Origin: Pollenia angustigena
Lineage: Eukaryota > Arthropoda > Insecta > Diptera > Polleniidae
DNA length: 64,000 nt
Direction of reading: 5' to 3'
NCBI GenBank assembly: GCA_930367215.1
Contig: OV884057.1
Coordinates: forward strand, 111,067,284-111,131,283
In this document: piece by piece, positions 32,400 to 43,410 of the stretch
Layout: each line of letters starts with the position of its first letter
How positions within the stretch are numbered: position 1 is the stretch's first letter
Notes under the pieces: generated by a model
What the model was told of the DNA's origin: nothing
The model's database searches: none
What the model saw: the letters and a program-made list of their open reading frames with translations, nothing else
Program-made: the position numbers and the translations under genes

Positions 32400-32810
32400 C
32401 AGCATGCGTTATGTAGCGTGCGTCACAAAGTGTTCACGACATTTGTCAAAAAATCACAACATTTTTTGGCTGCGAATAAGTGCGTTTAGAGTTCTCTTAT
32501 AGTCATCTTTATTTAAGGAATTAGATTTTGTATACTTTATCATGCCAAATTCGCTAAAAATTAGGAAAACGCACTTCAACCTTTAAAGTTACTTCCACTT
32601 TTTGTAGCGTGCGTCACAAAATTTTGTGATCAATTATTTCGCAACAAATACTTGCTAAGAAATTATAATATATGCCATTCGTAAGTACATATTAATGTCA
32701 CTAAATAGTATATATAAGTTGAAGCTATCTTTTTTGCAAGACCAAAAAATATTTATATTTCAATCAGAAAACGCGTGCGAATGTAGCGTTCGTCACGCAG
32801 GATTTGCCCA
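32400..32810 (+). repeat. Three spaced TAGCGTGCGTCAC motifs
   Basis: TGTAGCGTGCGTCACAAA occurs near 32411 and 32605, and a variant TGTAGCGTTCGTCACGCA near 32782, in the centre of the fold-back. Spacing is roughly 190 and 175 bp, with some similarity between, suggesting a decayed tandem repeat. Confidence 0.55.
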
Positions 32811-33043
32811 TATTTTCCTTTCATTTTTAGTTTAGAAAATGTAACTAAAATTTTTTTAAAAATGTTACTGAAGTTGAATCTTCTTTAACTTCAGCAACAA
32901 TTTGTATGAAATTGTTTCTGACGTTTAAAATAATTTCATTTAGTTTTGCATGAAAATTTTAACATCATGTTGTAAAAAATAATAATAAATGCATAATATT
33001 GTTGTGGATACAATTTGCAAACGGTTTCTTAATGCAAAATGTG

Positions 33044-34175
33044 TGGCCTGCCATACGTCCTGGTTTTCCAGGATTGTCCTGGTTTTAGCGTACTTGTCCT
33101 GGTGTCCTGGTCCACTATAAAATTGTCCTGGTTTTTTGTACAGGTTAAGACAAACAAATTAGTTTTTTTGCTTTAGTTATTAATAAAGGTTAAGATTTTT
33201 GTTATAACACTGCTAACATAAGGTAATTATATAATGAACTTTAATTAAGTTCAACTGTTTTCTGGTGTAAAGCTGGTAGAAGCTTTCAATAATATTAGAT
33301 GATCCTCTTTCAAATTTTGTTTCAACTAGTGGCTGAAAAAAGTAATACCGTGTAAACAACTTTTATAAGTAATCGAAAACCGATAACAAATTGCTTTCTC
33401 TAAGGCGCCCATACACGTTTCAATTCAATTGTAAACTGAGTCGGTCGTTGTCCAAATCAAAGCGTGTATTGCTTTTTCAATTGATTAGTTTGACAGTTGT
33501 CCAGTTGGTTGAACAAAAATCAAAAGAGTTTGATTTTTTTCAAGTTGAGTACTTAGTCTGCTCAATGGACTAAAGAAAGAAACTCGTTAAATACTGAATC
33601 ACTGGAGAGTATTATTCAATGTAAGTTTGATTTTAATATGACATGCTGCATGTTTTATAACTACATCAAAGACCGAAATGCAGTTCTAGAAAAAGTGCAA
33701 TCTTCTGAAAATTATTTTAGTTTAGAACATTTTAAGCTCAACTTTTTATTATTTTTCATGGTTTTTATGTACATGATGTACATGTTAATTTTTTTTCTAT
33801 ATACTGTTGGATTTAAAAATAAAAACTGGATGGTTTTTACATATCGCACCCGAAATAGTAAAAGGTAACAACTCAAAATTCTTAAATTTTCAGGAGAGCC
33901 AAAAAACTGTTCATGTAAAAATGGTGATAATATTAAAAAAAAAATTAGTTTCCTTATTAAAAAAGTCCAATTTGAAGAAAGTTTGCTATGCCTTATGAAA
34001 ATTAATTTATGAAAAGAAGTAATTTTTGAAAAATTTTGATTTGTGACCCTTTAGTATTTAGGGTGCGATATACTACACATACATATGTATTAAAAAAAAC
34101 TTTTCTGTTGGTATACTTTTTTATCCATTTTTCCATGTGTCCTGGTTGACAGGTTCAAACATCTGGCAGCCCTAC
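33044..34175. mobile_element. Nested element with GGCCTGCCA / TGGCAGCCC ends
   Basis: It disrupts the right arm of the fold-back, as shown by the uninterrupted left arm. The left end has CTGCCATACGTCCTGG followed by repeated GTCCTGG words (33054-33135); the right end has GTGTCCTGGTTGACAGG then CTGGCAGCCCTAC. The ends resemble the element at 45005-45867. Class and TSD unresolved. Confidence 0.5.
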
Positions 34176-34394
34176 TATATTATGAACACCAAGTGAAAAT
34201 GTTTTTTGATTGTGAACGAAGCCTGATGTTAGTTAAAAGAGTGAGCCAATATTACGCTCGCGTTCTAAAAACAGCCAGTAAATTACAAACGCTGCATATC
34301 TTGTGGCGTAGAAAATTTTGTTTTCGCTTTCAATGTAGTTTTTGGCGTTGGGTTTGCATTTTATCAATTGTTTTTTTCATTTTCCAGGTTTAAG

Positions 34395-35341
34395 AGTTAT
34401 ATGTTGGTATACATACATATATTTATATCAAACATACAGGACCACCTTATTATATTAAAAACATTTAAATTCTTATTTTGTTACTAAGTGTTTGCTTTAA
34501 CCAATATTTTATTTTATAACACTTACTATTTCTTGTTGCTAGCTGTAATAATTGGGAATTCAGAATTATGCTTTTTCAGGTACATTCACACATTGTCTTT
34601 AAAATTAATTTAAATACGCATATATATATGTATGTACATACATACGTATGTAGGTACATTGTTTTGAACAAAAACACAATTAGCATGTTCGAACATGATC
34701 GAACATGATCGAGCATGTCAAAAGCTTAAAACCTGTTTTTACTGTGTGTATTTATAATTGTTGCTAGCTATCATGACTGGTCACTTAAAGCATTTTGAAG
34801 CTTTTATTTAAGAAATTAACACATGTACATACATCCATACATAGGTACATATATACATATGTAGTCATGTACATTGATTTTTATTAATAACACAATTGAC
34901 ATGCCAAACATGTCAAAGCTTGTCTTATTAATTTACGATGTTACTAAGTGCAAGATTTTTATTATGGCTGGGAATGCAGAACCACCCCTTTTTTTTGTCT
35001 ACTTACGCACGGCGCATAAGAAAGATCAAGAAATAAGCTCGACCAATCATGATCGTACACGCACGATTAATATTACTGAACAGTAGCATATATTAATGAA
35101 TACTTTCCAATTGTCGGGACCTTTTTGATTCTAGAGTTCAAAGCAAACACATCCTAGTAACGCAAATAGAAGACTTAAACATAATTTAAAATTACAGTCC
35201 TTAAAATTGTTAATAAATTAATCCTTAAAACCTATGAAAAAATTAAAACATTGTACAAATATAACAAATTTTAATAAAGTTTAAAAATTAAAAATAAAGT
35301 GTCTATATTTTTTTTTATTTAAAAGAAAGGACAATAAAACT
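34395..35341 (+). repeat. 5' LTR
   Basis: Starts AGTTATATG and ends AATAAAACT. It differs from the 3' LTR by a single 4-bp indel in the TACATATATACATATG tract near 34845; no substitution was seen on reading both. AATAAA polyadenylation words lie near 35272 and 35291. The last T is shared with the primer site. Confidence 0.95.
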
Positions 35342-35360
35342 GGCGCAGTCGGTAGGATAC
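35341..35360 (+). promoter_or_regulatory. Primer-binding site, tRNA-Ser type
   Basis: TGGCGCAGTCGG abuts the LTR and complements the 3' end of insect tRNA-Ser (acceptor strand CGACTGCG plus CCA, from general knowledge). It primes minus-strand DNA synthesis. The same primer class is known in 17.6/297-type elements. Confidence 0.85.
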
Positions 35361-36112
35361 CCAAGTATCCTTGCAATTTTTTTTTTAATATATAAGTGAA
35401 AATTATATAATGAAAGGATACTCAACATTTTAATGTGTAATCGGGTATTGCTGCAAAACATTTTTTCTTTTGAAACGACAACGTTTAAAATTAAATTTGG
35501 AAAAAACTATAAATAAAAATAAAATTTTGTGGTTATATAAAACAAAAATATTGGTGTTATTTAAAAAAAGGTGGTAATAACCAAAAACTCAAAATTTTTT
35601 TTTAAAGAAGGTGTAAAAAAAATAAAGCTTTAATATTCTGTTTTCCTTGATGAACTAGAAATCAATAATATGACATTATTAATTTTTTGCAAAACATAAA
35701 AAACAAAAACTTAAAAAAATAATATAATAACCAAAAACGCAAAAAAGCCACCACACAAAGCCTACATTACAAATCAACTGAAAGCATTTAAAACAAAATA
35801 TACTATACGCTGTGTCAAAATTTGATGGAAATTGGATTTATCACATGGAAAATTTACACAAATGGTGGAAGCAGTTACAAACCTATACTAAGTATTATAT
35901 TTATATTTTATTTACACTAAATTGTTTAATTCAATTAATTTTTTGTTTAAAGTGTATGGTAACATTCGTTTAATTCTTAATAAATTTTGCTACCTTAAAA
36001 ATCGATTTTTTAATACCTAATAAAAAAAATATATTTGTGCCTTTATCTTGACTTCGTTTTATAATTTTTTTTCCTACATATTTGATTTCGAAAATATTTT
36101 TCTCCTTCTAAA
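35361..36112 (+). other. Untranslated leader of the retrotransposon
   Basis: About 750 nt of very A/T-rich sequence between primer site and gag. It is expected to hold packaging signals, but none can be identified by eye. Confidence 0.6.
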
Positions 36113-37327
36113 ATGGCTCTTAACTCTATAACTTTAAACCCAGTTGAATTTCTTGGAAGATTACCCGAATTCTCAGGTGATAAAAAAGATTTGTATACAT
36201 TTATCTCTTTAGTGGACAGAATAAATCCCCTTTTTGCTCAGTATGACGCACAGTCCCAACTATTTTTTATGGATTTGGTCAAGAGTAGATTTAAAGGTAA
36301 AGCAAAGGAGGCTATTGAAATAAACTTTCAGGCACAAACATGGCCTGAAATAAAGACTATTTTATGCAACTATTTTGGAGAGTATCATAGTGTAGAACAA
36401 CTTTACGACAATCTCCGATCGGTATATTTTAGGACAAATGTCATTGAATTTTACAATGAAATTAAGGATAAGCTTCGTAGTCTCAATAATAAGACAGCTT
36501 TAGAATTAGGTGTAAATCTGAATAGTGAGCAAATTGGTAAAAATAACATGAGGACTGCCCTCGATATTTTTAAGTCGAAAATCCCGGAACCGATGAAGAC
36601 CGTTTTAGCGTGCAGAAATCCAGGAAGCCTTGAAGATGCCATGAATATTCTGTTTATATCTGGCTACGCTAATTATGGGGGAAATGGTAAGATTGCTGGA
36701 CACGATGGTCATGTAGGTCAGTCTCGAGCAGACAATGGTAACGTGAATCGTAAAAATTCTCAAAAATTTGAGGTAAATAACGGTACTCAAACTTTTGGTT
36801 CAGGTAGATTTAGGAACAGTTATGGCAGTTGTCATTATAATGGAACTAGTGAAGGTCATAACAATAGATTAGATTCTGCTAATAGGAGACAAAGGAATAA
36901 TGATAGTTACCAGAATAGCTATAATCCAAACCATAATAATTACAATAGAAACCACGTACACAATTCTTTAAATAATAATCGAAATACTTTATATAGACAA
37001 CCTATTCCGGAGCCAATGGATATTAATTTAATTCAAAATTCCAATTCTTTACAATTTTCGAACAATTCAGAACCGCAAAATAGTTCGGGATCATACCTTT
37101 CTAATTCGCGTCACCCTAATCCTTCTTGTAATCAGATAAGTACCCAATCTAGAGGTAATAATATGAATCAGGAGTATCAATATAATGCGCTGGAATGCCC
37201 ATGTGAAACGAACCATGTTAACTGTATCAACCAATTTCAAAACTCGGAAAATTCAAACATGGCAACTGATAATAATACATCACAAAATTTTCTTTGTCTG
37301 GCCTCTCCGGACAGCTACCTTATATAA
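36113..37327 (+). CDS. gag: Gag polyprotein
   Basis: 404 residues from ATG at 36113. The N-terminal part has the retrotransposon Gag pattern LPEFSGDKKDLYTFI, then a helical capsid-like region to about residue 190 (VLACRNPGSLEDAM). From about residue 200 it becomes a low-complexity Asn/Ser-rich tail. There is no standard CX2CX4HX4C zinc knuckle; near the end CPCETNHVNC has the right residues but wrong spacing. Gag forms the virus-like particle and binds genomic RNA. The stop at 37325-37327 lies downstream of a -1 frameshift site, so a fraction of ribosomes should continue into pol. Confidence 0.92.
   Translation: MALNSITLNPVEFLGRLPEFSGDKKDLYTFISLVDRINPLFAQYDAQSQLFFMDLVKSRFKGKAKEAIEINFQAQTWPEIKTILCNYFGEYHSVEQLYDNLRSVYFRTNVIEFYNEIKDKLRSLNNKTALELGVNLNSEQIGKNNMRTALDIFKSKIPEPMKTVLACRNPGSLEDAMNILFISGYANYGGNGKIAGHDGHVGQSRADNGNVNRKNSQKFEVNNGTQTFGSGRFRNSYGSCHYNGTSEGHNNRLDSANRRQRNNDSYQNSYNPNHNNYNRNHVHNSLNNNRNTLYRQPIPEPMDINLIQNSNSLQFSNNSEPQNSSGSYLSNSRHPNPSCNQISTQSRGNNMNQEYQYNALECPCETNHVNCINQFQNSENSNMATDNNTSQNFLCLASPDSYLI
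37285..37313 (+). promoter_or_regulatory. -1 ribosomal frameshift site and hairpin
   Basis: In the gag frame the heptamer A AAT TTT (37285-37291) fits X XXY YYZ. Three bases later TGTCTGG (37295-37301) can pair with CCGGACA (37307-37313, one G-U) around the loop CCTCT. After -1 slippage the reading frame is that of pol. Pol has no ATG near its beginning, which supports expression as a Gag-Pol fusion. The spacer is shorter than the usual 5-9 nt. Confidence 0.75.
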
Positions 37328-40300
37328 CATTGAGAAATAATCTAAAATTTATAATAGATACTGGGGCCACGCATTCAATAGTAAATCCTGGGTTATGTAA
37401 TCCAAAATGGAAAATAAATTCGACAAAGTTAGCATTAAAAACTCTACAAAATGAGGTGATGACAAATACAATTTACAGGGTACCCATGTTTCCTGAATTG
37501 GGGGATACAAAAGAGGAAATAAATTTTATTGAATGTAAGTTTCATGACAATTACGATGGAATTTTGGGAAACGATATCCTTCGAACGTACAGGGCAGTTG
37601 TAGATTACGAAAGTAATGAACTTAGAATAAATAATAGAGTTTTACCGTTGTTATTTTCTGGCCTTCGGAGAATTATTTTTATTACTAATATTGAGTGTGG
37701 ACTAGTTCATATAGCGGAGCAACGTAACGAGAGAGGTGAGACGATTGTTAGTGAAAATATTTACAATGCTCAGAACTTTAAAGTCGAAGTTGAAACTTTA
37801 GCTGCATGTCCGAATGTCATATATCTTTCCGAACATAATTCATGGCCAGTTACACGCGATAATTACCATTTAGTTGACGGTGATTTGCTTTATGAAAACG
37901 ATTGTCAGGTCCCCTTATTAGAAAAAGTTAGAGTTAGTCACCTGAATGCTGAGGAAAAGCTTAATTTGGGGATGATTTTGAAAAACTTTAAGGAATTATT
38001 TTATGAAACAAACTCAAATTTAAGTTTTACGAATGCAATCAAGCACAGGATTGTTACAAAGGATGACATACCAGTTTTTTCAAAGACATATAGATACCCT
38101 TACGTTCATAGGGACGAAGTTAAGAATCAAATAAAAGATATGTTAGCTAGCGGGATAATAAGACCCTCGAATTCTCCGTACTCCGCTCCTATATGGATAG
38201 TTCCAAAGAAGGATGACGCTAGTGGGCTAAAAAAGTGGCGCCTAGTCGTCGATTATAGAAGGCTTAATGAAAAGACAATTGACGATCGTTTTCCTTTACC
38301 AAATATTGATGAGATTTTAGACAAACTAGGTAGAAGTATGTATTTCACCACTTTAGACTTGGCTAAGGGATTCCATCAAGTTGAAATTGACGAAAAAGAC
38401 ATTCATAAGACCGCGTTTTCTGTCGAAGGTGGTCATTATGAGTTCACTCGAATGCCCTTTGGACTCAAAACGGCTCCGGCAACGTTTCAAAGGCTTATGA
38501 ATGGTATTCTGGGAGATTTGATCAATAAAGTTTGTTTAGTTTATCTTGATGATATAGTTGTTTATTCAACTTCTCTTCAAGAGCACATGAATTCCTTACG
38601 TCTGGTTTTTGATAAATTAAAAGATGCAAATTTGAAGATTCAAATCGACAAGTGCGAGTTTTTTAAGAGGCAGACGGAGTTTTTAGGGCATGTTATAACA
38701 CATAATGGTATAAAACCGAACCCGAAAAAGGTTGAGTGCATTACTAATTACCCGTTGCCAAAAACTCAAAAACAAATTAAGCAATTCCTTGGGCTAAGTG
38801 GCTATTACAGAAAATTTATAAAGGACTATTCAAGGATCGCAAAACCAATGACTGGGTATTTAAAAAAAGATGTAAAAATAAATATAAGCGATCCTGAATA
38901 CTTGAAAAGTTTTAGAACGTTAAAATTACTTCTAACTAATGATCCAGTTTTGGCTTACCCTAATTTTAATAAAAAATTTGTCCTTAATACCGATGCAAGC
39001 AATTTCGCTCTAGGAGCAGTTCTCTCGCAGGAAAACCACCCTATTTGTTATGCGAGTAGAACGTTGAATCAGCATGAGATAAATTACAGTGCAATTGAGA
39101 AAGAATTGCTTGCTGTTGTGTGGGCTGTAACTTATTTCCGTCCATATTTGTTTGGGAGAAAGTTTATTATACAGACAGACCACCAACCATTGCAATGGCT
39201 TGTCTCTATTAAGGAGCCAAATTCAAAGTTAATAAGGTGGCGACTTAAACTTGAGGAATATGACTATGAAATCGTGTATAAACGAGGTATGGATAACAAA
39301 AACGCAGACGCGCTATCTAGAATAGAACCACAAATAAATCTGGTACAACAGCTTCAAACGAATACAATCTCTTCTAGTAGTTCTCCTCTTAATGTTTTTA
39401 AAAATCAGGTGGTTATAAAAAACTCAAATTCTGCCTTATTAAAAATCGAGAATAGAAATATTTTTAAAAACATTAGAAAAATTTTTAGTGCAAATAATTT
39501 TACTGAGGCCATTATGATGACAATCATAAAGGATCATTTTCATCCTAAGAGAGTAAATGCTATTTTTATTGAGAACCATTTAATCTACGAACTGTTCAAG
39601 GAAACTGTCTCCAAATATTTTCCAAATTTAAAAATAGCAAAGTGTAGTTATTGTACAGATGATATTATGGACGAAAATGTTCTTCGTGAACATATTCAGG
39701 AAGAGCATCAGAGAAACAACCATCGCGGTATAAGTGAGAATTTTGAACAGCTTAGAAAAAAAATATACCACCCAAAACTAAAACAGAGAATACAACAATT
39801 GATAAACAATTGTCATATCTGTAACGTGGAGAAATATGACCGTAATCCAATAAGGCAAAAATTTAAAATCACTGAAACACCGGACAAGCCGGGTCAGATA
39901 GTTCATATTGATGTTTTTTATTGCTTAGAAAAAACATTGTTTTTAACAATTATTGACAAGTTTTCCAAGTTCGCACAGGCAATTAGGATTCAGAATCGAT
40001 CTTGGGTGGAATTCAGGAGAGCATTGATTCAATATATGAGTATTGTAGGTAGCATTGGGAAGATCATAACTGACAATGAGTTAGGTTTTAAAGCATTACC
40101 TTTGGCTGAATTTTTGAGGGAAAATAATATTGAAATCCATTATACTTCAAATAATAATCATACATCCAATGCAGATATTGAACGCCTTCATAATACTATG
40201 AATGAACACATTCGTCTTTTAAGGCATGATCCACTTAAGGAAATTGATAGTGTTGAGGAAAAAATTTATAAATTAATTAAATTTTATAATAATACAATTC

Positions 40301-40599
40301 ACTCAACAACGGGTTGTAAACCTGCGGACTTTCAAAACGGCCTCATAAAAACAGAAGATTATCCAAAAATAAGGGAAAAAATCGTAAAAAGTAAGGAAAG
40401 GTCAATATCAAAATTGAATAACAAACGTGAGGAATGTGAAATTCAGACTGGGGAAATATACCTCAAAAGCGAAAGAGGTGGAAAAAACCATGCCAAATTT
40501 AGGAAGATTCAAGTAGATAGATTAGATGAGGACCACGTTATAAGTCAAACAAGGCACAAATATTATAAATCTCATATTAAAAGAAAAAAGAAACTATAA
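37294..40599 (+). CDS. pol: Pol polyprotein: protease, reverse transcriptase, RNase H, integrase
   Basis: An open frame of 1101 codons, -1 relative to gag. The listed start is only the frame opening (TTG); translation is expected through the frameshift. Domains, numbered from 37294: aspartic protease DTGATHS (Asp22); reverse transcriptase with MPFGLKTAPATFQ and YLDD at 417-420; RNase H with TDAS (Asp567) and TDHQPLQWL; integrase with an HHCC-type zinc region (His near 800-810, Cys840 and Cys843), then Asp873, Asp927 and Glu963, a D-53-D-35-E core. The usual motif residues are all present and no stop interrupts them. The C-terminus is Lys-rich. It copies the RNA to DNA and inserts it in the nucleus. 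Confidence 0.95.
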   Translation: MSGLSGQLPYITLRNNLKFIIDTGATHSIVNPGLCNPKWKINSTKLALKTLQNEVMTNTIYRVPMFPELGDTKEEINFIECKFHDNYDGILGNDILRTYRAVVDYESNELRINNRVLPLLFSGLRRIIFITNIECGLVHIAEQRNERGETIVSENIYNAQNFKVEVETLAACPNVIYLSEHNSWPVTRDNYHLVDGDLLYENDCQVPLLEKVRVSHLNAEEKLNLGMILKNFKELFYETNSNLSFTNAIKHRIVTKDDIPVFSKTYRYPYVHRDEVKNQIKDMLASGIIRPSNSPYSAPIWIVPKKDDASGLKKWRLVVDYRRLNEKTIDDRFPLPNIDEILDKLGRSMYFTTLDLAKGFHQVEIDEKDIHKTAFSVEGGHYEFTRMPFGLKTAPATFQRLMNGILGDLINKVCLVYLDDIVVYSTSLQEHMNSLRLVFDKLKDANLKIQIDKCEFFKRQTEFLGHVITHNGIKPNPKKVECITNYPLPKTQKQIKQFLGLSGYYRKFIKDYSRIAKPMTGYLKKDVKINISDPEYLKSFRTLKLLLTNDPVLAYPNFNKKFVLNTDASNFALGAVLSQENHPICYASRTLNQHEINYSAIEKELLAVVWAVTYFRPYLFGRKFIIQTDHQPLQWLVSIKEPNSKLIRWRLKLEEYDYEIVYKRGMDNKNADALSRIEPQINLVQQLQTNTISSSSSPLNVFKNQVVIKNSNSALLKIENRNIFKNIRKIFSANNFTEAIMMTIIKDHFHPKRVNAIFIENHLIYELFKETVSKYFPNLKIAKCSYCTDDIMDENVLREHIQEEHQRNNHRGISENFEQLRKKIYHPKLKQRIQQLINNCHICNVEKYDRNPIRQKFKITETPDKPGQIVHIDVFYCLEKTLFLTIIDKFSKFAQAIRIQNRSWVEFRRALIQYMSIVGSIGKIITDNELGFKALPLAEFLRENNIEIHYTSNNNHTSNADIERLHNTMNEHIRLLRHDPLKEIDSVEEKIYKLIKFYNNTIHSTTGCKPADFQNGLIKTEDYPKIREKIVKSKERSISKLNNKREECEIQTGEIYLKSERGGKNHAKFRKIQVDRLDEDHVISQTRHKYYKSHIKRKKKL

Positions 40600-40773
40600 G
40601 TCCGATTATAGTAAGTTTATAGGTATTTGTTACTTAAGAAGCAAATTAAATAAATAAAAAATTAACAACAAAATAAAGAAAATACGTACAAAAATTATAT
40701 GTATGTATATATAAAAAATTTATTTTAGCAAACATAAATATTTCATATCAAATGTATAATCATTAACTAAAAT

Positions 40774-40808
<35 letters not shown>

Positions 40809-40860
40809 ATTAAATATAGAAAAGGTATTTAAAATTAAAATAATATGTTATACAAATTAA

Positions 40861-40891
<31 letters not shown>

Positions 40892-40926
40892 CAAATCTCC
40901 TCGGAGCATCAATGTAATGGTGGGGG
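40600..40926 (+). other. Region between pol and the 3' LTR, with polypurine tract
   Basis: Two long A tracts (about 40781-40805 and 40867-40888), then unique sequence ending GGTGGGGG immediately before AGTT of the 3' LTR. That short purine run is the likely plus-strand primer. There is no room for an envelope gene and no frame resembling one. Confidence 0.75.
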
Positions 40927-41869
40927 AGTTATATGTTGGTATACATACATATATTTATATCAAACATACAGGACCACCTTATTATATTAAAAACATTTAA
41001 ATTCTTATTTTGTTACTAAGTGTTTGCTTTAACCAATATTTTATTTTATAACACTTACTATTTCTTGTTGCTAGCTGTAATAATTGGGAATTCAGAATTA
41101 TGCTTTTTCAGGTACATTCACACATTGTCTTTAAAATTAATTTAAATACGCATATATATATGTATGTACATACATACGTATGTAGGTACATTGTTTTGAA
41201 CAAAAACACAATTAGCATGTTCGAACATGATCGAACATGATCGAGCATGTCAAAAGCTTAAAACCTGTTTTTACTGTGTGTATTTATAATTGTTGCTAGC
41301 TATCATGACTGGTCACTTAAAGCATTTTGAAGCTTTTATTTAAGAAATTAACACATGTACATACATCCATACATAGGTATATACATATGTAGTCATGTAC
41401 ATTGATTTTTATTAATAACACAATTGACATGCCAAACATGTCAAAGCTTGTCTTATTAATTTACGATGTTACTAAGTGCAAGATTTTTATTATGGCTGGG
41501 AATGCAGAACCACCCCTTTTTTTTGTCTACTTACGCACGGCGCATAAGAAAGATCAAGAAATAAGCTCGACCAATCATGATCGTACACGCACGATTAATA
41601 TTACTGAACAGTAGCATATATTAATGAATACTTTCCAATTGTCGGGACCTTTTTGATTCTAGAGTTCAAAGCAAACACATCCTAGTAACGCAAATAGAAG
41701 ACTTAAACATAATTTAAAATTACAGTCCTTAAAATTGTTAATAAATTAATCCTTAAAACCTATGAAAAAATTAAAACATTGTACAAATATAACAAATTTT
41801 AATAAAGTTTAAAAATTAAAAATAAAGTGTCTATATTTTTTTTTATTTAAAAGAAAGGACAATAAAACT
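40927..41869 (+). repeat. 3' LTR
   Basis: 943 bp, same ends as the 5' LTR, 4 bp shorter in the TA-rich tract near 41377. The TSD TTTAAG follows at 41870-41875. Confidence 0.95.
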
Positions 41870-41875
41870 TTTAAG

Positions 41876-43410
41876 CTGAATTCTTCTAAATTTTTAATGA
41901 ATTCCATTATATTTGTGATTTTATTTTTTAACTGATTTTTGATTTTGCTTTTTTAATTGATTTTGATTTGATGGCGACAGCTGTTCAATTGAACCTTAAG
42001 GCCATGCAAACAAGGGCGTACCAAACCTTCAGATCAGGGAGGGAGTCACATAATCAAAATTCAGTCGTGTTGGCCTCCAACCCTAATTATGATTTAAGAA
42101 AACCAGTGCTCGATTAGGCCAGGATTGTGGGGGTCATCTTCCCAATGAAAACCGTCATAAATAATGCTATTGTGCTATTTGGTCTATCATAGTTTCACAG
42201 GATTTTAAAGCTCTCCGATAAATTTCGTGAAGATCGGTCCATAACTTACGGTAACTCAAACTCACTTTAATACTCTTAATAATATATCTGAAAGAAATAA
42301 TGATATTTTTTTACAATTATGCTACAAATTTAAATACTGTCATGTCAGGTTTTATAAAGATTGGCTTATATTTTATATATTCTATATACAGCTAAAATGT
42401 TCGAACTCTCGGTGGAGGGTATTAAATATTCGGAACAGCCGAATGTAGCACTCCAACTTGTTAGTAATGAATTACAGAGAATAAAAAGTTTTATAACAAT
42501 AATTGTTATAGACATTTTAAAATATTTATGTATGTAAAACTACTTTTAGTAAAAAAACAAACAAAAAACTTCAAAAGTAAAATTAATACGTTTTGTTATG
42601 GAACTCTTCATATTATGTAAATAATGTTAAGTTGTGCCTTGTTTTTTATTTTAATTGTAAACATTATACAGTAAAACAACAACGATTGTACTTTGACATT
42701 GAAAAACTTTATGTTGTAGTTGATTAAGTATTTAAACACTTTAAATTTTGTAGTTTTTTAAGTTGGTTGATAATCAACTGTGTAAACTTACTTCACACTG
42801 CTAGAAAATAACATATTGCAAATTTGAAACAAAATCATAATAACTCAAAAATTGTGCTTTTAAAACTGAGAACATATTACAAAATATCTTCCAAGCTGTA
42901 ATTTTTATTTTATGAAGTGTCAACGTTGACCAAAATTTGTTTTGAAATACAGAAAATGGAAAACAATGAATTTATTAATAAATTGGATTAGCAAGCGATT
43001 TGTAGGCCTGAAAAAAATTTTAAATAAAAACCAAAAACTTAAAATCAACTAGATGCCAGAGCTGTAAAAAACTGCAATCAATTATGTTTGAACCTTATTT
43101 TATTACAATCAAAATCATCTTACAAAATTTTTTTGGAATCGGTCCATATTTGACCATAGTTCCCATACAAGTGCTTCTCCCGAAAATAGCTTTAAGTGCC
43201 AAAACTTCCTTATAAATGTTGGTATTTACATAAAAATTTCTGGCAATGACGTTTACGATAGTACTATGTCATGACAAAATGTTGTGCTGGTAGGTCCAAA
43301 TTAACCATAGGTCCCATATAAACATATTTTGTTCATTATAAAACCATCCAAAAAAATTATTTTTCTTCCAGAGCTGTAAAAAACTGCAATCAATTATTAT
43401 TGAAATCAAA
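41876..43410. repeat. Decayed dispersed repeats
   Basis: 42390-42465 is the inverted end of the repeat seen at 12702 (GGTGGAGGGTATTAAATATT and AACAGCCGAATGTAGCACTC). 43080-43340 matches 19750-20000. The remainder is AT-rich and unassigned. No genes seen. Confidence 0.5.

Larger units (their letters stand above)
31450..34222. mobile_element. Large fold-back element with two nested elements
   Basis: GCTTCGTTCACAATCAAAAA at 31450 is complemented at the right end near 34222. The arms continue through CATTTTCACTTGG, AAGAAACCGTTTGCA and AATTTTCATG... blocks to the inner pair around GAAACAATTTCGTACAAATT (left) and its complement near 32900. A MITE (31617-31834) interrupts the left arm and another element (33044-34175) the right arm; the opposite arm gives the empty site in each case. 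Confidence 0.75.
34395..41869 (+). mobile_element. Complete Ty3/gypsy LTR retrotransposon
   Basis: 7475 bp with 947- and 943-bp LTRs, the 6-bp TSD TTTAAG (34389-34394, 41870-41875), a tRNA-Ser-type primer site, gag, pol in the -1 frame, and a purine tract before the 3' LTR. Domain order PR-RT-RNaseH-IN is Ty3/gypsy. LTR ends AGTT...AACT and the primer site suggest the lineage of 17.6/297-like elements. Only about 330 bp separate pol from the 3' LTR, so no env. Both frames are uninterrupted, so it may still be active. Confidence 0.95.

Noticed and set aside
34874..35086. 70-codon frame, repeated identically at 41402-41614
   Set aside because: It lies inside both LTRs; its duplication reflects LTR identity, not a gene.
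37294..37296. Pol start codon at the frame opening
   Set aside because: The codon is TTG and lies just after a slippery heptamer; frameshift fusion with Gag explains expression better.
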